From Pseudomonas sp. SCA2728.1_7 (GTDB lineage: Bacteria > Pseudomonadota > Gammaproteobacteria > Pseudomonadales > Pseudomonadaceae): DNA of 64,000 bases. Of this stretch, positions 40,877-49,900 are shown one piece after another. The DNA is taken from NCBI RefSeq assembly GCF_018138145.1, contig NZ_CP073104.1, positions 2,170,001 through 2,234,000 on the forward strand, written 5' to 3'. The notes beneath the pieces were generated by a model. The model did not search any database. It was not told where the DNA came from and worked only from the letters and a program-made list of their open reading frames with translations. A program made the translations under genes and the position numbers. Positions within the stretch are counted from its first letter, which is position 1, and every line of letters starts with the position of its first letter.

Positions 40877-43800
40877 ATGTCGCTGTCCACCGGGCTGATC
40901 GCCGCCGTCGCCCTGGCCTATATGGCCATCATGTTCGCCATCGCCTTCTACGGCGACCGCCGCAGCGCGCCGTTGCCGCCGCGCATGCGTGCCTGGGTGT
41001 ACAGCCTGTCGCTGGCGGTTTACTGCACCAGCTGGACGTTCTTCGGCGCAGTCGGTCAGGCGGCCGAACAACTGTGGTCATTCCTGCCGATTTACCTCGG
41101 GCCGATCCTGCTGTTGGTGGGCGCGCCGTGGGTTCTGCAAAAAATGGTGATGATCAGCAAACAGGAGAACATCACCTCCATCGCTGACTTTATCGCCGCG
41201 CGTTACGGCAAATCACAATCGCTGGCGGTGGTCGTGGCGCTGATTTGTCTGGTCGGCGTCCTCCCCTACATTGCCCTGCAACTCAAAGGCATCGTCCTCG
41301 GCGTAAACCTGTTGATCGGTGCCGGTGCCGACGCCATGGGCACCCGCGCCCAGGACACCGCGCTGATCGTGTCGCTGGTGCTGGCGCTGTTCACCATCGT
41401 TTTCGGTACGCGCAACCTCGACGCCACCGAGCACCACCGGGGCATGGTGCTGGCGATTGCCTTTGAGTCGCTGGTCAAACTGTTCGCGTTTCTCGCCGTC
41501 GGCGCCTTCGTCACCTATGGCCTGTATGACGGTTTCGATGACCTGTTCAACCAGGCCATGCTCGCCCCGCGCCTCGAGGAATACTGGAAAGAAACCATTA
41601 ACTGGCCGTCGATGGTGGTACAAACCGGCGTGGCGATGATGGCGATCATCTGCCTGCCCCGGCAGTTCCACGTCACGGTGGTGGAGAACATCGATCCGCA
41701 GGATCTGCGTCTGGCCAAATGGGTGTTTCCCGCTTATCTCGCTTTGGCAGCGCTGTTTGTAGTCCCGATCGCCCTGGCCGGTCAGATGCTGCTGCCCAGC
41801 GACGTGCTGCCCGACTCTTTCGTGATCAGCCTGCCACTGGCGCAGGCGCATCCGGCGCTGGCGATGCTGGCGTTTATTGGCGGCGCGTCAGCGGCCACGG
41901 GCATGGTGATTGTCGCCAGCGTGGCGTTGTCGACCATGGTTTCCAACGACATGCTGTTGCCGTGGTTGCTGCGCCGCAATAACGCCGAGCGCCCGTTCGA
42001 AGTGTTCCGCCAGTGGATGCTGTCGGTGCGGCGCGTGAGCATCGTGGTGATTCTGTTGCTGGCGTACGTCAGCTATCGCCTGCTCGGCTCGACCGCGAGT
42101 CTGGCGACCATCGGCCAGATCGCCTTCGCTGCGGTGACCCAACTGGCGCCAGCGATGCTCGGCGCGCTGTACTGGAAACAGGCCAACCGCCGCGGTGTTT
42201 TCGCCGGTTTGGCGGCGGGTACATTCCTCTGGTTCTACACGTTGATCCTGCCGATTGCCGCGCACAGCCTTGGCTGGTCGCTAAGCAGTTTTCCGGGGCT
42301 GGCGTGGTTGCACAGTAATCCGCTGAACCTGCCGATTACCCCGCTGACCCAAGGTGTGGTGCTGTCGCTGGCGGGTAACTTCACGCTGTTTGCCTGGGTC
42401 TCGGTGCTGTCGCGTACTCGCGTCTCGGAGCACTGGCAGGCCGGGCGTTTCATCGGTCAGGAGATCAGTGCGCGGCCGAGTGCCCGTTCGATGTTGGCGG
42501 TGCAGATTGACGACTTGCTGCAATTGGCCGCGCGCTTTGTCGGTGAGGAACGTGCGCGCCAGAGCTTTATTCGCTTCGCCTATCGCCAAGGTAAAGGCTT
42601 CAACCCGAACCAGAATGCCGACGGCGAATGGATCGCCCACACCGAGCGCTTGCTGGCCGGTGTGCTTGGCGCTTCTTCGACACGTGCTGTAGTAAAAGCC
42701 GCCATCGAAGGTCGGGAAATGCAACTGGAGGATGTAGTCCGCATCGCCGACGAAGCCTCGGAAGTGCTGCAGTTCAACCGCGCCCTGCTGCAAGGGGCGA
42801 TCGAGAACATTACCCAAGGCATCAGCGTGGTCGACCAGTCGTTGAAACTGGTGGCGTGGAACCGGCGTTATCTGGAACTGTTCAACTACCCCGACGGTTT
42901 GATCAGTGTCGGCCGACCGATTGCCGACATTATTCGCTACAACGCCGAGCGCGGTTTGTGCGGCCCCGGCGAAGCAGAGGTCCACGTTGCCCGCCGTCTG
43001 CACTGGATGCGTCAGGGCCGCGCGCATACGTCTGAGCGGCTGTTCCCCAACGGCCGAGTGATCGAGTTGATCGGCAATCCGATGCCGGGCGGCGGCTTCG
43101 TCATGAGTTTCACCGACATCACCGCGTTCCGCGAAGCCGAACAAGCGCTGACCGAGGCCAACGAAGGGCTCGAGCAACGCGTCAGCGAACGCACTCAGGA
43201 ACTGTCGCAACTCAACGTCGCGCTGACCGAAGCCAAGGGCACCGCCGAGGCGGCCAACCAGTCGAAAACCCGCTTCCTCGCGGCGGTCAGCCATGACTTG
43301 ATGCAACCACTGAACGCCGCCCGACTGTTTTCCGCCGCCCTCTCCCATCAGGACGACGGCTTGAGCAGCGAGGCGCAGAAACTGGTGCAACACCTCGACA
43401 GTTCGCTGCGCTCAGCCGAGGACTTGATCAGCGATCTGCTGGATATTTCCCGCTTGGAAAACGGCAAGATCAATCCGGATCGCAAGCCGTTCGCCGTCAA
43501 TGAGTTGTTCGACATTCTCGGTGCCGAGTTCAAGGCGCTGGCCCAGGAACAAGGTTTGACCTTCCGTGTGCGCGGCAGTCATTTGCGCATCGACAGCGAC
43601 ATCAAATTACTGCGACGGATTCTGCAGAACTTCCTTACTAACGCCTTCCGTTACGCCAAAGGCCCGGTGCTGCTGGGTGTGCGTCGACGTGGCGGCGAAC
43701 TGTGCCTGGAAGTGTGGGATCGCGGGCCGGGTATTCCAGAAGATAAACAACAGGTGATTTTCGAGGAATTCAAACGCCTCGACAGCCATCAGACCCGCGC

Positions 43801-44347
43801 CGAAAAAGGCCTCGGGCTGGGTTTGGCAATTGCCGATGGTTTGTGCCGTGTACTCGGGCATACCTTGCGTGTGCGTTCGTGGCCGGGGCGCGGCAGTGTG
43901 TTCAGCGTCAGCGTGCCGCTGGCTCGCTCACAAGCCGTGCCGGCGAGCGCCGCCGTTGAATTGAATGGCAAATTGCTGAGCGGCGCGCAGGTGCTGTGCA
44001 TCGACAATGAAGACAGCATTCTGATCGGCATGAACAGCCTGCTGAGCCGCTGGGGTTGCCAGGTGTGGACGGCGCGCAACCGTGAGGAATGCGCGGCGCT
44101 GCTGAGTGACGGCGTGCGACCGCAACTGGCGTTGGTCGACTATCACCTCGACCACGGCGATACCGGCACCGAGTTGATGGCGTGGTTGCGCACCACGTTA
44201 GGCGAGCCGGTGCCGGGGGTGGTGATCAGTGCTGACGGGCGACCGGAGATGGTCGCGCAGGTGCATGCGGCGGGGCTGGATTATCTGCCGAAACCGGTGA
44301 AGCCGGCGGCGTTGCGGGCGTTGTTGAGTCGGTATTTGCCGCTGTAA
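40877..44347 (+). CDS. hybrid sensor kinase with sodium:solute-symporter domain (MxtR/CbrA-like)
   Basis: The 1156-residue protein has a 13-helix SSS transporter-like domain (residues about 1-520). A PAS domain follows (about 640-755), then a coiled linker, a HisKA domain with AVSHDLMQPLNAARLF (His about 807), a HATPase domain (NAFRYA, GPGIPEDK, GLGLGLAI) and a C-terminal receiver (CIDNED, phospho-Asp in LVDYHLDHGDTG). It combines possible solute transport with phosphorelay. The layout matches what I recall of Pseudomonas MxtR; CbrA lacks the receiver. GGGAG lies 7 bases before the ATG at 40877; no response-regulator gene is adjacent. Confidence 0.92.
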   Translation: MSLSTGLIAAVALAYMAIMFAIAFYGDRRSAPLPPRMRAWVYSLSLAVYCTSWTFFGAVGQAAEQLWSFLPIYLGPILLLVGAPWVLQKMVMISKQENITSIADFIAARYGKSQSLAVVVALICLVGVLPYIALQLKGIVLGVNLLIGAGADAMGTRAQDTALIVSLVLALFTIVFGTRNLDATEHHRGMVLAIAFESLVKLFAFLAVGAFVTYGLYDGFDDLFNQAMLAPRLEEYWKETINWPSMVVQTGVAMMAIICLPRQFHVTVVENIDPQDLRLAKWVFPAYLALAALFVVPIALAGQMLLPSDVLPDSFVISLPLAQAHPALAMLAFIGGASAATGMVIVASVALSTMVSNDMLLPWLLRRNNAERPFEVFRQWMLSVRRVSIVVILLLAYVSYRLLGSTASLATIGQIAFAAVTQLAPAMLGALYWKQANRRGVFAGLAAGTFLWFYTLILPIAAHSLGWSLSSFPGLAWLHSNPLNLPITPLTQGVVLSLAGNFTLFAWVSVLSRTRVSEHWQAGRFIGQEISARPSARSMLAVQIDDLLQLAARFVGEERARQSFIRFAYRQGKGFNPNQNADGEWIAHTERLLAGVLGASSTRAVVKAAIEGREMQLEDVVRIADEASEVLQFNRALLQGAIENITQGISVVDQSLKLVAWNRRYLELFNYPDGLISVGRPIADIIRYNAERGLCGPGEAEVHVARRLHWMRQGRAHTSERLFPNGRVIELIGNPMPGGGFVMSFTDITAFREAEQALTEANEGLEQRVSERTQELSQLNVALTEAKGTAEAANQSKTRFLAAVSHDLMQPLNAARLFSAALSHQDDGLSSEAQKLVQHLDSSLRSAEDLISDLLDISRLENGKINPDRKPFAVNELFDILGAEFKALAQEQGLTFRVRGSHLRIDSDIKLLRRILQNFLTNAFRYAKGPVLLGVRRRGGELCLEVWDRGPGIPEDKQQVIFEEFKRLDSHQTRAEKGLGLGLAIADGLCRVLGHTLRVRSWPGRGSVFSVSVPLARSQAVPASAAVELNGKLLSGAQVLCIDNEDSILIGMNSLLSRWGCQVWTARNREECAALLSDGVRPQLALVDYHLDHGDTGTELMAWLRTTLGEPVPGVVISADGRPEMVAQVHAAGLDYLPKPVKPAALRALLSRYLPL

Positions 44348-44368
44348 AGATGTGTGTACTGCAGCGGC

Positions 44369-44437
44369 CTCTTCGCGAGCAGGCTCGCTCCCACCTTTGG
44401 AATGCATTTCACTGTGGGAGCGAGCCTGCTCGCGAAG
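44369..44437. repeat. REP pair (REPIN), copy 4
   Basis: CTTCGCGAGCAGGCTCGCTC faces GTGGGAGCGAGCCTGCTCGC with a 19-base spacer. Between the convergent sensor kinase and rmuC genes. Confidence 0.92.
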
Positions 44438-44446
44438 CTTTTAGCG

Positions 44447-45925
44447 TCACTCAGGGAGTTCGACGAGACCATCGACATCGGTCATCGCCCGCTCCAGCAA
44501 GTCCGCTGGCAAACTCTTGCTCGCCCGAGCACCGAGCAACTTGAGCTGTTCACTGCGACTGACCAGATTACCGCGCCCCTCTGTCAGCTTGTTGCGCGCA
44601 GAACTGTAGGCTTTATCCAGCTGTTGCAGTCGATTGCCAACCTCGTCGAGATCCTGAATAAACAGCACGAACTTGTCGTACAGCCACCCGGCGCGCTCGG
44701 CGATTTCCCGAGCATTCTGACTCTGGCGCTCCTGCTTCCACAGACTGTCGATCACCCGCAAAGTCGCCAGCAATGTCGTCGGGCTGACGATGACGATGTT
44801 GCGGTCGAAGGCTTCCTGGAACAGGCTCGGTTCGGCTTGCAACGCCGCCGAAAACGCCGCTTCGATTGGCACGAACAGCAAAACGAAATCAAGGCTGTGC
44901 AAGCCTTCCAGACGTTTGTAGTCCTTGCCGGCCAGGCCTTTGACATGATTGCGCAACGACAGCACGTGCTGCTTGATTGCGATCTGCCCGAGAGTGTCGT
45001 CGTCGGCAGCCACGTATTGCTGATACGCGGTGAGGCTCACCTTGGAATCCACCACCACTTGCTTGTCGCCCGGCAGGTAAATGATCACATCAGGCTGGAA
45101 GCGCTCGCCATCCGGGCCTTTGAGATTGACCTGAGTCTGGTACTCGCGGCCCTTCTCCAGACCGGCGTGTTCGAGCACCCGTTCGAGAATCAGCTCACCC
45201 CAGTTGCCTTGGGTTTTCTGGCCTTTGAGGGCACGGGTCAGGTTGGTGGCTTCGTCGCTCAGACGCAGGTTGAGCGCCTGCAAGCGCTCCAGCTCCTTGG
45301 CCAGCGAGAAACGCTCGCGGGCCTCGGCCTGATAACTTTCTTCGACACGTTTTTCGAAGGACTGAATACGTTCCTTGAGCGGGTCGAGCAATTGACCGAG
45401 GCGTTGCTGGCTGGTTTCGGCAAAGCGCTGTTCACGCTCATCGAAGATCTTCCCGGCCAGCTCGGCAAACTGCGCGCGCAGTTCATCGCGCGAGCCTTGC
45501 AAGTCGTCGAGGCGTTGCTGGTGGCTTTCCTGTTGCTCGCGCAGTTCGGCGTTCAGTGAAGCAGCCTGTGCGTCGAGGCGGCGCAGTTCAGCTTCCTTGT
45601 TGGCGCGTTCGAGGTTCCAGGCGTGGGAAGCATCGCGGGCGTCGTCGCGCTCGATCTGCAGCAGTTCGACTTCCCGGCGCAGAGCGGCCAGATCCGCCTG
45701 CTTGGCGGCATTGGCCTGGCCGAGATCGGCAACTTCATCGCGGCTGGCGTCGAGCTGCGCGTTAAGCCCATCCTGCGCCAGTTGGGCCATGGCCAGCCGC
45801 TCTTCGAGCAGGGCGACCTCAGCCTGGCCGTTGCTCGCCCGGCGTTGCAACTGCCAGGCCAGCGCCAGCAGTGGCAATCCCGCCCCTGCAAGCCCCAGCA
45901 ATACGCTTGTCAAGTCCATCGCCAT
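44447..45925 (-). CDS. rmuC: RmuC, DNA recombination protein
   Basis: The 492-residue protein has one N-terminal membrane anchor (about residues 5-22), a long coiled coil (about 30-180) and the RmuC nuclease-like domain (GNWGELILERVLEHAGL, FQPDVIIYLPGDKQVVVDSKV, FVPIEAAFSAAL). RmuC suppresses recombination between short inverted repeats. The start is the ATG at 45925, 5 bases after GGAG; the GTG at 45931 and ATG at 45919 are alternatives. A REP pair lies 10 bases beyond the stop. Confidence 0.95.
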   Translation of the reverse strand: MAMDLTSVLLGLAGAGLPLLALAWQLQRRASNGQAEVALLEERLAMAQLAQDGLNAQLDASRDEVADLGQANAAKQADLAALRREVELLQIERDDARDASHAWNLERANKEAELRRLDAQAASLNAELREQQESHQQRLDDLQGSRDELRAQFAELAGKIFDEREQRFAETSQQRLGQLLDPLKERIQSFEKRVEESYQAEARERFSLAKELERLQALNLRLSDEATNLTRALKGQKTQGNWGELILERVLEHAGLEKGREYQTQVNLKGPDGERFQPDVIIYLPGDKQVVVDSKVSLTAYQQYVAADDDTLGQIAIKQHVLSLRNHVKGLAGKDYKRLEGLHSLDFVLLFVPIEAAFSAALQAEPSLFQEAFDRNIVIVSPTTLLATLRVIDSLWKQERQSQNAREIAERAGWLYDKFVLFIQDLDEVGNRLQQLDKAYSSARNKLTEGRGNLVSRSEQLKLLGARASKSLPADLLERAMTDVDGLVELPE

Positions 45926-45986
45926 AGCCACTCCCGCCGATCTTATAAAGCCTGAAGGTTAACCAAGGTGTCAGGTCTTGGACAGC

Positions 45987-46310
45987 TCAGTCTTCGAGCA
46001 GACCAAGTTCCTGTTGCGCGCGACGGTCGCCGGCGCGGGCGGCCTGGCGCAGCAGATCCTGACCGATGCGACGGTCCCGTGCGTTACCGCACTCGCGGCA
46101 CATCAATTGGCCGAGGCGGCTTTGCGCGACGACCACGCCATCACGCGCCGGTTGTTTGAGCAGGCGACCAGCGAGGTGTTTGGCGTTGTGACTGTCGCTC
46201 AGGCGCGGGCTGTCGAGCAGCCATTCGGCAACGCGAACGGAAAAGCGCTTGGGCGGGATAACAGGAGGAGTTTGTGAGGTAACAGAGTCTGATACTGAGC
46301 GAAACTTCAT
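45987..46310 (-). CDS. small Sel1-repeat-like Pseudomonas protein
   Basis: The 107-residue protein has two Sel1-like helical repeats in its second half (GVVVAQSRLGQLMC and IGQDLLRQAARAGDRRAQQE) after a short charged N-terminus. I start at the ATG at 46310 (MKFRSVSDSV) because the 24-codon extension upstream has an unlikely sequence. The gene reads toward rmuC, 61 bp away, and may be cotranscribed with it. Function unknown; such proteins are protein-interaction scaffolds. Confidence 0.75.
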   Translation of the reverse strand: MKFRSVSDSVTSQTPPVIPPKRFSVRVAEWLLDSPRLSDSHNAKHLAGRLLKQPARDGVVVAQSRLGQLMCRECGNARDRRIGQDLLRQAARAGDRRAQQELGLLED

Positions 46311-47169
46311 AAAGCACTGTGGGACGAATCGGAAGGCGCGCCACTCTACTCTCTTTTTCTTACAGGTAAAGTCGAAAAACAACCCGGCACGCCCGTCCTA
46401 GAGCAAGCGCTCGGGACAATCCACAGAAGCTGTGGATAACTCAGTGGACAACCGTCCTCCAACCCTCGCAAAGCCTTATGGAATGGGGCTCGCAGTCAAA
46501 CTGACGATTTTTTCACCAACAAAAAAAAGCGATGTTTTTCATTGACTTAAACTTTCGATGCAGGCAGCCACTGGAGTCAGGAATGATGTGACAGCGCCGT
46601 TACAGCCTGCGCAACTAATGTGCACAAGTACCTGTTACCCGGTTATATCGATGCGCTTTTTCGGGTCTGTTTATGGTCAGGCTTGGGGATAAGCCGGTCT
46701 AACGCGCGGCTTGATGAAGATATTTTCACCGACCGACGGTGGAAAAATGCGCCAATTGCGGGCAATTGAGCAAACACGCAAAGCAGGCTCAATCTCTGGC
46801 TGCAATCTTTTTCTCCACGGGGTTTGCTTTACCCATTTCGATCCGTTAGTATCCGCGGCGTTAGTACCAAGCTGAAAGTCAATTCCGGTCGAACACATCC
46901 CCACGGTCAGCCTTCTACCAAGAAGCCCTACCGAAAAAAGCGGGAACGACCCCTCGATGGTTTCCAGGTAAATCTTGCGACGACACTGCCTTCGAATGAT
47001 GCGAAGGGTGTTGCGAAGACCACTTACTCTGACCGAACCAACCTGCAAATTGATCAGGATCTTCACCCCGGGCCCAGAACCTTTGCCCTTGATGTGTTGC
47101 CTGCCCTCCTAAGTACCTACCTGCCAGCCCAAGCGCGCCAACTTAATTGCGCTTCAAACTGGCTGCTTT
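46311..47169. other. long intergenic region without a supported gene
   Basis: About 860 bp. Visible items are a palindrome ATCCACAG-AAG-CTGTGGAT (46419-46437) that contains a perfect DnaA box TGTGGATAA (46431-46439), and an A/T-rich block (46500-46560). Frames on both strands between 46677 and 47258 exist but have no family resemblance or good starts. The region is large enough to hold a small RNA gene or a long leader of the gene at 47274. Confidence 0.6.
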
Positions 47170-47248
47170 GTTCCAGTCGGGTTCTTCGTTCGACCAATGG
47201 TGGTCGACGTTACTGGAACGTTTTAACGTTGCACGGTTCTTATCCGTG
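47170..47248 (+). promoter_or_regulatory. structured 5' leader of the 74-aa gene
   Basis: GTTCCAGT (47170-47177) pairs with ACTGGAAC (47212-47219), enclosing a second stem TCGACCA/TGGTCGA (47190-47196 with 47201-47207). A third hairpin CACGG/CCGTG (47232-47236 with 47244-47248) follows, ending 8 bases before the AGGA ribosome site. Pairing is perfect in each stem. A regulatory role is inferred. Confidence 0.55.
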
Positions 47249-47273
47249 TCATTTGTAGGAACACCTAATAACT

Positions 47274-47498
47274 ATGTCTACTCAAATCCATACTCAGGAT
47301 GCCATTCGCACCCTAACCAACGCTTTTGCACCAATGAACTGCCTGATCATGGCCGCTCGCAAAGGCTGCTTCAGCTTCACACTGGTCAACGAACACGGTA
47401 TCGCCCGCCACAGCGAGCGTCTGTACCCCGATCAATACTCCAGCGCTGAACCGCTGCAGGCCGTGATCGATCGTACCCGTCAGGCATTGATTGCCTGA
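47274..47498 (+). CDS. small conserved Pseudomonas protein, 74 aa
   Basis: The protein (CLIMAARKGCFSFTLVNEHG, then ERLYPDQYS and a helical end) is soluble and resembles short Pseudomonas proteins of the DUF1652 kind; I cannot confirm the family. Support comes from AGGA upstream, a structured leader and a good terminator 27 bp after the stop, so it is a monocistronic unit. Confidence 0.8.
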   Translation: MSTQIHTQDAIRTLTNAFAPMNCLIMAARKGCFSFTLVNEHGIARHSERLYPDQYSSAEPLQAVIDRTRQALIA

Positions 47499-47524
47499 GA
47501 GCCGAAAAGGCTGCAAAAGCAAAA

Positions 47525-47550
47525 GCCTCGCACAAAATGCGGGGCTTTTT
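47525..47550 (+). terminator. intrinsic terminator after 74-aa gene
   Basis: GCCTCGC (47525-47531) and GCGGGGC (47539-47545) pair with one G-T, and five T follow. The 220 bp from here to the next start (47773) show no further gene. Confidence 0.88.
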
Positions 47551-47772
47551 ATTGCCCGATGTTTCACTTTTAGCCGTTGGCGCTTAAGTACCAACGGATA
47601 TAACGGTTATAACTCGAAGCCGGAAATATTTTAAAAACAGGCCTTTACGTCGCGAATATGACACTACACTTCAACTCAAGCGGCGTGATCCGCTTGCGGC
47701 GAGCCTGAACCGATCCACAGCTGCCAAGCCCCCCTTCAGGACTCGCCATTAATAACAAGAACCGAGGGTTTT

Positions 47773-48255
47773 ATGGGTATCGCTGCCAGCGAACTGTGCC
47801 GCTACGTGATCCGTCCTACGTTGATCTATCTGGGACGCCACAGCGCGACTGCCGAATCTCTGCTGCTGGGCATCGCCGCCAGTCAGTCAGCCCTGGGTTC
47901 CGCCCTGCATGACCGTCGCGGCCACGGGCTTTACCGCATTGCCGAGCATCGCCATCAAGCCCTCTGGGATGATTACCTGGCACTCGATCCCGAACGTGCC
48001 AGCCTGGTTCGCGGCCTCGCCAGCCAGCATGCGTTCCTGACCGGTCCGCACCTGGAACTGACGGTCAATCTGCGTTACGCCACGGCCATTGCCTGGCTGC
48101 TGGTGGAAGAACAAAACCCCACCCTCCCCGATTGCAACGATTTGCTGGGAATGGCGCGTATCTGGCGCCAGACCTTTCAACCCCAAGGTCGCCTGCGCGA
48201 CTTCACTTACGCTTGGCACACCTGTGTTTCAACGGTGAGTCAGGTCGCTTGCTGA
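47773..48255 (+). CDS. conserved Pseudomonas protein of unknown function
   Basis: The 160-residue protein is soluble, rich in His, Leu and Arg (SELCRYVIRPTLIYLGRHSA, LRYATAIAWLLVEEQNP, LLGMARIWRQTFQP). I recognise the N-terminal pattern as recurrent in Pseudomonas genomes, but no domain. It resembles secretion-coupled small proteins only in size. The ATG at 47773 has GAGGG 5 bases upstream. Single gene, 147 bp before the porin gene. Confidence 0.75.
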   Translation: MGIAASELCRYVIRPTLIYLGRHSATAESLLLGIAASQSALGSALHDRRGHGLYRIAEHRHQALWDDYLALDPERASLVRGLASQHAFLTGPHLELTVNLRYATAIAWLLVEEQNPTLPDCNDLLGMARIWRQTFQPQGRLRDFTYAWHTCVSTVSQVAC

Positions 48256-48349
48256 CCGACCGGTTTCAGAAGATCGTCCAACAGGACGCGATTCTGGTCG
48301 GATTGTCCTACAAAACCGCTCTAACTCAAGGCATACGGACTATAGCGCT

Positions 48350-48378
48350 GGGACGAAAATGTTGGTAATTTTCGCCCC
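48350..48378 (+). promoter_or_regulatory. hairpin in the leader of the FadL-family porin gene
   Basis: GGG-A-CGAAAAT (48350-48360) pairs with ATTTTCG-C-CCC (48368-48378... last C about 48378) with one mismatch and loop GTTGGTA. It ends 9 bases before the AGGAG ribosome site. No T-run follows, so it is not a terminator; a role in mRNA stability or control is possible. Confidence 0.4.
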
Positions 48379-48401
48379 GGTGATCACCAGGAGTTCTAAT
48401 A

Positions 48402-49673
48402 ATGAAAAAAGTCATGCTCAAAACCACCCTTAGCCTCGCCGTTACCATGGCATCCACCCAGATCTTCGCAGCTGGCTTTGCCATCAACGAACACAGTATC
48501 AGCGGGATGGGCACCGGTTACGCTGGGCGATCTTCTTCTGCCGACGATGCAAGCACTGTTTATGGCAACCCTGCCGGCATGTCGCGCCTCAAGCGCGAAC
48601 AAGTGACTGGCGGTGTTGCATTCCTCGATGCAAAAACCGATATCAGCGACGCCAGCTCCAGCCCTAACGGCGGCAGCAACAAAGGCGACATGGTGCCCTT
48701 CACCTCCGTACCTATGGGCTTCTACGTCAAACCGATCGATGATCATTGGGCATTCGGTCTCGGCGTTTACGTGCCGTTCGGCCTGATTACCGACTACGAA
48801 AACAACTTTGCCGGCCGTTATTTCGGCAGCAAGTCTGAAGTTCAGGTCATCACTTTCCAGCCAACCGTCAGCTACGCTTTCAACGACAAGGTGTCGATCG
48901 GTTTTGGTCCGACCATCAACCGCATCGACGGCACGCTGGAATCCAACCTGTCGATCACTCAGGCCGCGCCGGATGGCAAGGTCAAGATCAAGGGTGACGA
49001 CACCGCGCTGGGCTACAACATCGGCGTGCTGGTACAAGCCACTGACACCACTCGCCTGGGTCTGACTTACCACTCGAAAGTCGACTACAAGCTCGAAGGC
49101 AACACCAAGGTCAACTACGGTGTACTGGGTGCAATCGGTCTGGGCGCCAACCAGAAGTACGATGCTTCGCTGAAGATCACCACGCCTGAATCCGTCGACT
49201 TCTCGGTCACCCAGGCGATCAACGATCGCTGGAACGTGTATGCCGGTTCGACTTGGACCCGCTGGAGCCAGCTGGAAAAAATCACCGTCAAGAACTCCGG
49301 TGTGCAGCCGCTGCTGGCCGGTCAATTCGGTGAAATCACGGAAGACCAGAACTGGCACGACTCCTGGGCTTATGCCTTGGGTACTTCGTACCAGCTGAAC
49401 AAGGAATGGGTACTGCGTACCGGTCTGACCTTCGACCAGTCGCCGACCAACAACGTCGATCGTTCGCCACGCATTCCTACCGGTGACCGGACCATCTTCA
49501 GCATCGGTGCCGGCTGGAGCCCGACCGAAGACCTGACTATCGATGTCGCTTACTCGTACCTGAAAGAAGAGTCGGTGAAGATCCGCAACGAAAACGATCG
49601 TGGCCAAAGCTACGACGCCAAGTATGAAAACTCGGCAAACGGTTTCGGTGTCGGCGCGACTTATCGCTTCTGA
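48402..49673 (+). CDS. OmpP1/FadL-family outer-membrane transporter
   Basis: The 423-residue protein has a signal peptide (residues 1-23, ending IFA) and mature start AGFAINEHSISGMGTGYAG. This is the FadL hatch region including the NPA turn (VYGNPAGMSRL). A 14-strand barrel follows and ends with the outer-membrane C-terminal Phe (GVGATYRF). FadL proteins take up long-chain fatty acids or other hydrophobic compounds by lateral diffusion. AGGAG lies 9 bases before the ATG and an intrinsic terminator follows the stop, so it is monocistronic. Confidence 0.93.
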   Translation: MKKVMLKTTLSLAVTMASTQIFAAGFAINEHSISGMGTGYAGRSSSADDASTVYGNPAGMSRLKREQVTGGVAFLDAKTDISDASSSPNGGSNKGDMVPFTSVPMGFYVKPIDDHWAFGLGVYVPFGLITDYENNFAGRYFGSKSEVQVITFQPTVSYAFNDKVSIGFGPTINRIDGTLESNLSITQAAPDGKVKIKGDDTALGYNIGVLVQATDTTRLGLTYHSKVDYKLEGNTKVNYGVLGAIGLGANQKYDASLKITTPESVDFSVTQAINDRWNVYAGSTWTRWSQLEKITVKNSGVQPLLAGQFGEITEDQNWHDSWAYALGTSYQLNKEWVLRTGLTFDQSPTNNVDRSPRIPTGDRTIFSIGAGWSPTEDLTIDVAYSYLKEESVKIRNENDRGQSYDAKYENSANGFGVGATYRF

Positions 49674-49705
49674 TGCTGTGTGGCGAGGCTAATCCCTCGC
49701 CCACA

Positions 49706-49744
49706 AAAAGCCCCGCTCTCTTTGCAGAAAGCGGGGCTTTTTTG
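49706..49744 (+). terminator. intrinsic terminator after FadL-family gene
   Basis: AAAAGCCCCGCT (49706-49717) pairs with AGCGGGGCTTTT (49730-49741) with a 12-base loop and a T-run. The A-run on the left makes it potentially bidirectional, also serving the convergent gene at 49901. Confidence 0.93.
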
Positions 49745-49783
49745 ATGCCTTGATTTCGCTCACCACCACAACACCATTCCCAT

Positions 49784-49885
49784 GTGGGAGCGAGCCTGCT
49801 CGCGAAGGCGGTGTATCAATCAATACACATGTCGACTGGCAGACCGCTTTCGTCGGAACGCCGCCCGGAGCAGGCTCGCTCCCAC
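49784..49885. repeat. REP pair (REPIN), copy 5, with interrupted arm
   Basis: GTGGGAGCGAGCCTGCTCGC (49784) faces an arm ending AGCAGGCTCGCTCCCAC at 49885. Its left part CGCTTTCG is separated from AGCAGG by TCGGAACGCCGCCCGG. The usual CGCGAGCAGG junction is therefore changed by an insertion of about 16 bases. Confidence 0.85.
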
Positions 49886-49900
49886 AAAAAGCTCAGTGCA

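Noticed and set aside
44354..45559. 401-codon plus-strand frame
   Set aside because: It is the antisense shadow of rmuC and begins in a REP.
46419..46439. chromosomal replication origin
   Set aside because: Only one perfect DnaA box is present, with no dnaA, rpmH or parAB genes nearby.
46677..47258. overlapping frames on both strands in the large intergenic region
   Set aside because: Neither has a ribosome site, recognisable domain or sensible composition; the distal part is occupied by an RNA-like structured leader.
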